Shown here in pieces: positions 19,146 to 20,984 of a stretch of 20,984 bases of DNA. The position numbers and the translations under genes are program-made. The stretch's first letter is position 1. Every line of letters begins with the position of its first letter. The notes below the pieces were generated by a model that made no database searches, had not been told where the DNA came from, and saw only the letters and a program-made list of their open reading frames with translations. Source of the DNA: Branchiostoma floridae (lineage: Eukaryota > Chordata > Leptocardii > Amphioxiformes > Branchiostomatidae); assembly GCF_000003815.2 (NCBI RefSeq), contig NC_049981.1, forward strand, positions 9,245,779 through 9,266,762, written 5' to 3'.

Positions 19146-20133
19146 CTAGCAAAAGGAAAGAAGATAGCGTGAATGCCTTTTAACTTTATGGTGATATAGC
19201 TAGATAAGTGGGCGGAATGATGCTCAGACCATGACTACCGTGTACATTGAAGTTCGTAGAAGAAGTACTGAGTAAATATTGTTACCAATAGGGTTTGTCC
19301 GGGTTTTCCAAGGCAAAACTATCGATATCTTCCTAAACTCATTACATACTTGCTCTTTGTATTTGGACTTTAAAGACGCATGGACTTCTTAATTAAACTA
19401 CTGATTATTAAGGTGTCAAAGAAACATTGCATTGTTGATTGTGTCACTGTTACCTAGAGTGTAAGACTGTGTTTCGTGTTTGACCATCAGAAAAATATGC
19501 ACTAGGTATATAGTGGACTCAAAATGAAACTTGTAGTATGTACTTTGACATGTATCGGAGAAACAGAGTCCTCGACAACGGAGACAGGCTGCCCTTCCGG
19601 CCATGGACTATGATGATGCCGACAGTGAAGAAGAGGAAGATTCCCATCAACCCCATGCACACGATGATCAGCGTAGCTGTAATACCATTCATTGATCATG
19701 ATAAAAAAGAGTTAGTTTGAAATCAAATGCTAATTTGCTTTCAAATCATTTTTAAAAAAGACGATTTAGACATACATCTATTTTTACTTACCAAAAAATG
19801 GCAGAGCCCCTTTGACGGGGAGAACCTCCGTAACAAACACCAGAGACACGACCATGGAGAGAAGAATAGTCACTCCGAACGAGATCCGGTCTCCCTTGTC
19901 TATAGGCATGATGAAGGTGATGGTCATCAGCACAATCAGGATGATGCAGGGTCCAACAGTAGTGGCGATGTGGAACAGTGGGATCCGTGAGAGGTGTACA
20001 TCGAAGCAAGCTTCCCTGTTGGTCTTTGCGAACATCTTGTCCTTTCGATTCCATTCGCCCTCGATTCTTTCGGTAGAAAATGTGTCACAGGGGCTGTTAC
20101 TTTCATCTTCTAAAGAGTTGGCCTCCTGACATT
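18770..20133 (-). CDS. Cys-loop ligand-gated cation channel (nicotinic-receptor type), 3' exons
   Basis: Three exons (20133-19792, 19676-19544, 19145-18770) rejoin in frame to about 282 residues, ending in TGA; the ligand-binding N-terminal part lies outside the window. Product: pentameric plasma-membrane ion channel subunit. Visible: EGEW and the strand before TM1; TM1 at ~54-76 with VGPC, equivalent to the conserved Pro-Cys of nicotinic receptors; TM2 at ~82-104 (RISFGVTILLSMVVSLVFV) with Leu at 9', Glu at 20' and Asp at -1'; TM3 at ~115-138; a loop of ~118 residues; and TM4 at ~257-282 preceded by the family's Asp-Arg (KVLDRMCLVMY). The pore lacks the Pro-Ala insertion of anion channels and has an acidic -1' ring, so a cation channel is predicted. 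The loop-C region is short and lacks the vicinal cysteine pair, so it is not a typical alpha subunit. The exact subtype and ligand cannot be read. Confidence 0.88.
19544..19676 (-). other. Receptor exon: TM3
   Basis: A 133-bp exon bounded by ATTACAG (acceptor) and GTACAT (donor). It encodes the TM3 stretch TLIIVCMGLMGIFLFFTVGI and the start of the cytoplasmic loop (HGRKGSLSPLSRTLFLRYMS). The donor choice is supported because codon AA|G then gives lysine and opens VLLLGD in the next exon. Reading through instead hits a TGA within about 25 bases. The upstream intron is only 115 bp (19677-19791). Confidence 0.85.
19792..20133 (-). other. Receptor exon: pre-TM1 region, TM1 and TM2
   Basis: The 3' end is certain: ...CCATTTTTTG followed by GTAAGT (19791-19786), a consensus donor. 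The split codon G|CT gives alanine with the next exon. The 5' end is less sure. AG acceptors occur before 20133 (TTTAACACAG) and before 20125 (AATGTCAG). The open frame extends to 20260, but the residues before about 20133 look unlike the family. I chose 20133 for its position after a short T-containing tract. Confidence 0.75.
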
Positions 20134-20984
20134 CTGTGTTAAACATACGGTTCATGTAGGTTATATGTAGATAGTTTGAAAACGCTCCCATAAAGGAATT
20201 TCCGAGTTGGTTATGCTTATGTTTTCTTATTTTACATATACGTAGATATTCTTCGGTCATTTAATAAAGACTATCACGTAATACTTTTTACCCAACTTGC
20301 ATTTTATATCGCACATCTTCGTCTAAGATACCTACATAGTGAAAGCTAATTGTAATTGTTCTTTTCTTGATTTCTTTCAAAGATTTTCGCAAACACGCTC
20401 AGCACTTTTTCTATGATGAGTGGTTTATGTGACGTTAACAGGGTTGTAGTTTTGTTTTCGTCAGTAAACGCTGGGAAGTTCTGTGGGGCTTGCAGGCCTT
20501 TCTATGAATAGTTACTAATACTATTATAATCCTGTTCAGAAGTAAGAGTTCAGCACACCAGATATCCCCTTTTCCACGTTTTATTCACGTCCTAGCCTCA
20601 CAGCAGTTCCTGACAGACTCCCCTGTCCAGCTGTCTCACCTATCTGACCCGTCTTGGGCCCTACCATCTAACAAACAAGAAGGGGGGTTTGGACTCACAC
20701 ACAACACCTCCCCCAAGAACATAACACTACAGGGTTATTTCTAACAACAGGTTGAGGTCTAACATGAATGAAAATAGTCAGTACTGGTAACGAGTCTACA
20801 TCAACTACCTTGCTAACAAATTGATCGCACTAGCTATACATTGACTTGTAAAGATTAGACTCAAAAGCTATTCTCCTCTACTTATGTTCTCTATTGAATA
20901 TGTTTTGTCTATCATCTCGTCTGGCCGTTATATAATCACCTCTATATTTCTCTAACCTGTGCCCACCCCGACAGGAGCTATGAC
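20134..20984 (-). other. Probable intron of the receptor gene
   Basis: I looked for the preceding ligand-binding-domain exons on the minus strand (Cys-loop with FPFD-type motif, WxPD motif) and saw none. The stretch is AT-rich with a pyrimidine-rich patch around 20570-20720. It is most simply the 3' part of a long intron running past the window edge. Confidence 0.5.

Noticed and set aside
18927-19172. 81-codon plus-strand frame opposite the receptor's last exon
   Set aside because: Antisense shadow of the real coding exon.
19727-20129. Plus-strand frames of 87 and 105 codons and the 88-codon minus-strand frame over the receptor exon
   Set aside because: They are shadows of the receptor exon in other frames. 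The minus-strand frame with TM1-TM2 carries the family motifs.

Overview
This is a eukaryotic (invertebrate animal) window. The evidence is a split gene with GT..AG introns, a long satellite array with assembly gaps, and dispersed repeats. Two repeat copies (about 15617-16110 and 16805-16970), with phrases such as a run of TGAC followed by 'aaacaacaacataactcgag' and 'atgatatttggtaggtgggta', resemble from memory a repeat family common in amphioxus (Branchiostoma). The organism is therefore probably a cephalochordate, but this is recall and not a search result.

Layout. (1) 1-1743: unique-looking AT-rich DNA with no convincing complete gene. It holds several hairpins and one weak candidate first exon (1231-1350, ending at a good GTGAGT donor). 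(2) 1744-14190: one head-to-tail satellite array with a 216-bp unit. By hand I count 54 visible units, starting at the unit-initial CTTAAG at 1788. They are interrupted by a 694-base gap (10099-10792) and a 100-base gap (13015-13114). The first gap has exactly the length needed to finish its broken unit and hold three more, so about 57 units are implied. Units fall into linked variant classes and show multi-unit blocks repeated at 648 bp, about 864 bp and about 7.5 kb distance. (3) 14191-18769: non-coding DNA with eroded dispersed repeats, a CCAAT-rich inverted-repeat cluster, a 17-bp-arm hairpin and a compound (TGAG)15(TGAC)9 microsatellite. (4) 18770-20133, minus strand: the last three coding exons of a Cys-loop ligand-gated ion channel of nicotinic-receptor type, covering TM1-TM2, TM3, and cytoplasmic loop plus TM4. 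The extracellular ligand-binding exons lie beyond the right edge. (5) 20134-20984: intron of that gene as far as I can see.

The only well-supported gene is the receptor. The exon junctions rejoin in phase and the pore sequence predicts a cation channel. The most unusual part is the array. Each unit contains a 90-bp stretch built like a long-variable-arm tRNA: a TAGCTCAG block at tRNA position 8, a short hairpin where a variable arm would be, a B-box-like block, and a 3' end that partly pairs with the 5' end. A TTTT follows about 75 bp downstream. This raises the possibility that the satellite descends from a tRNA-derived (SINE-like) sequence. That is an inference, not a demonstration.
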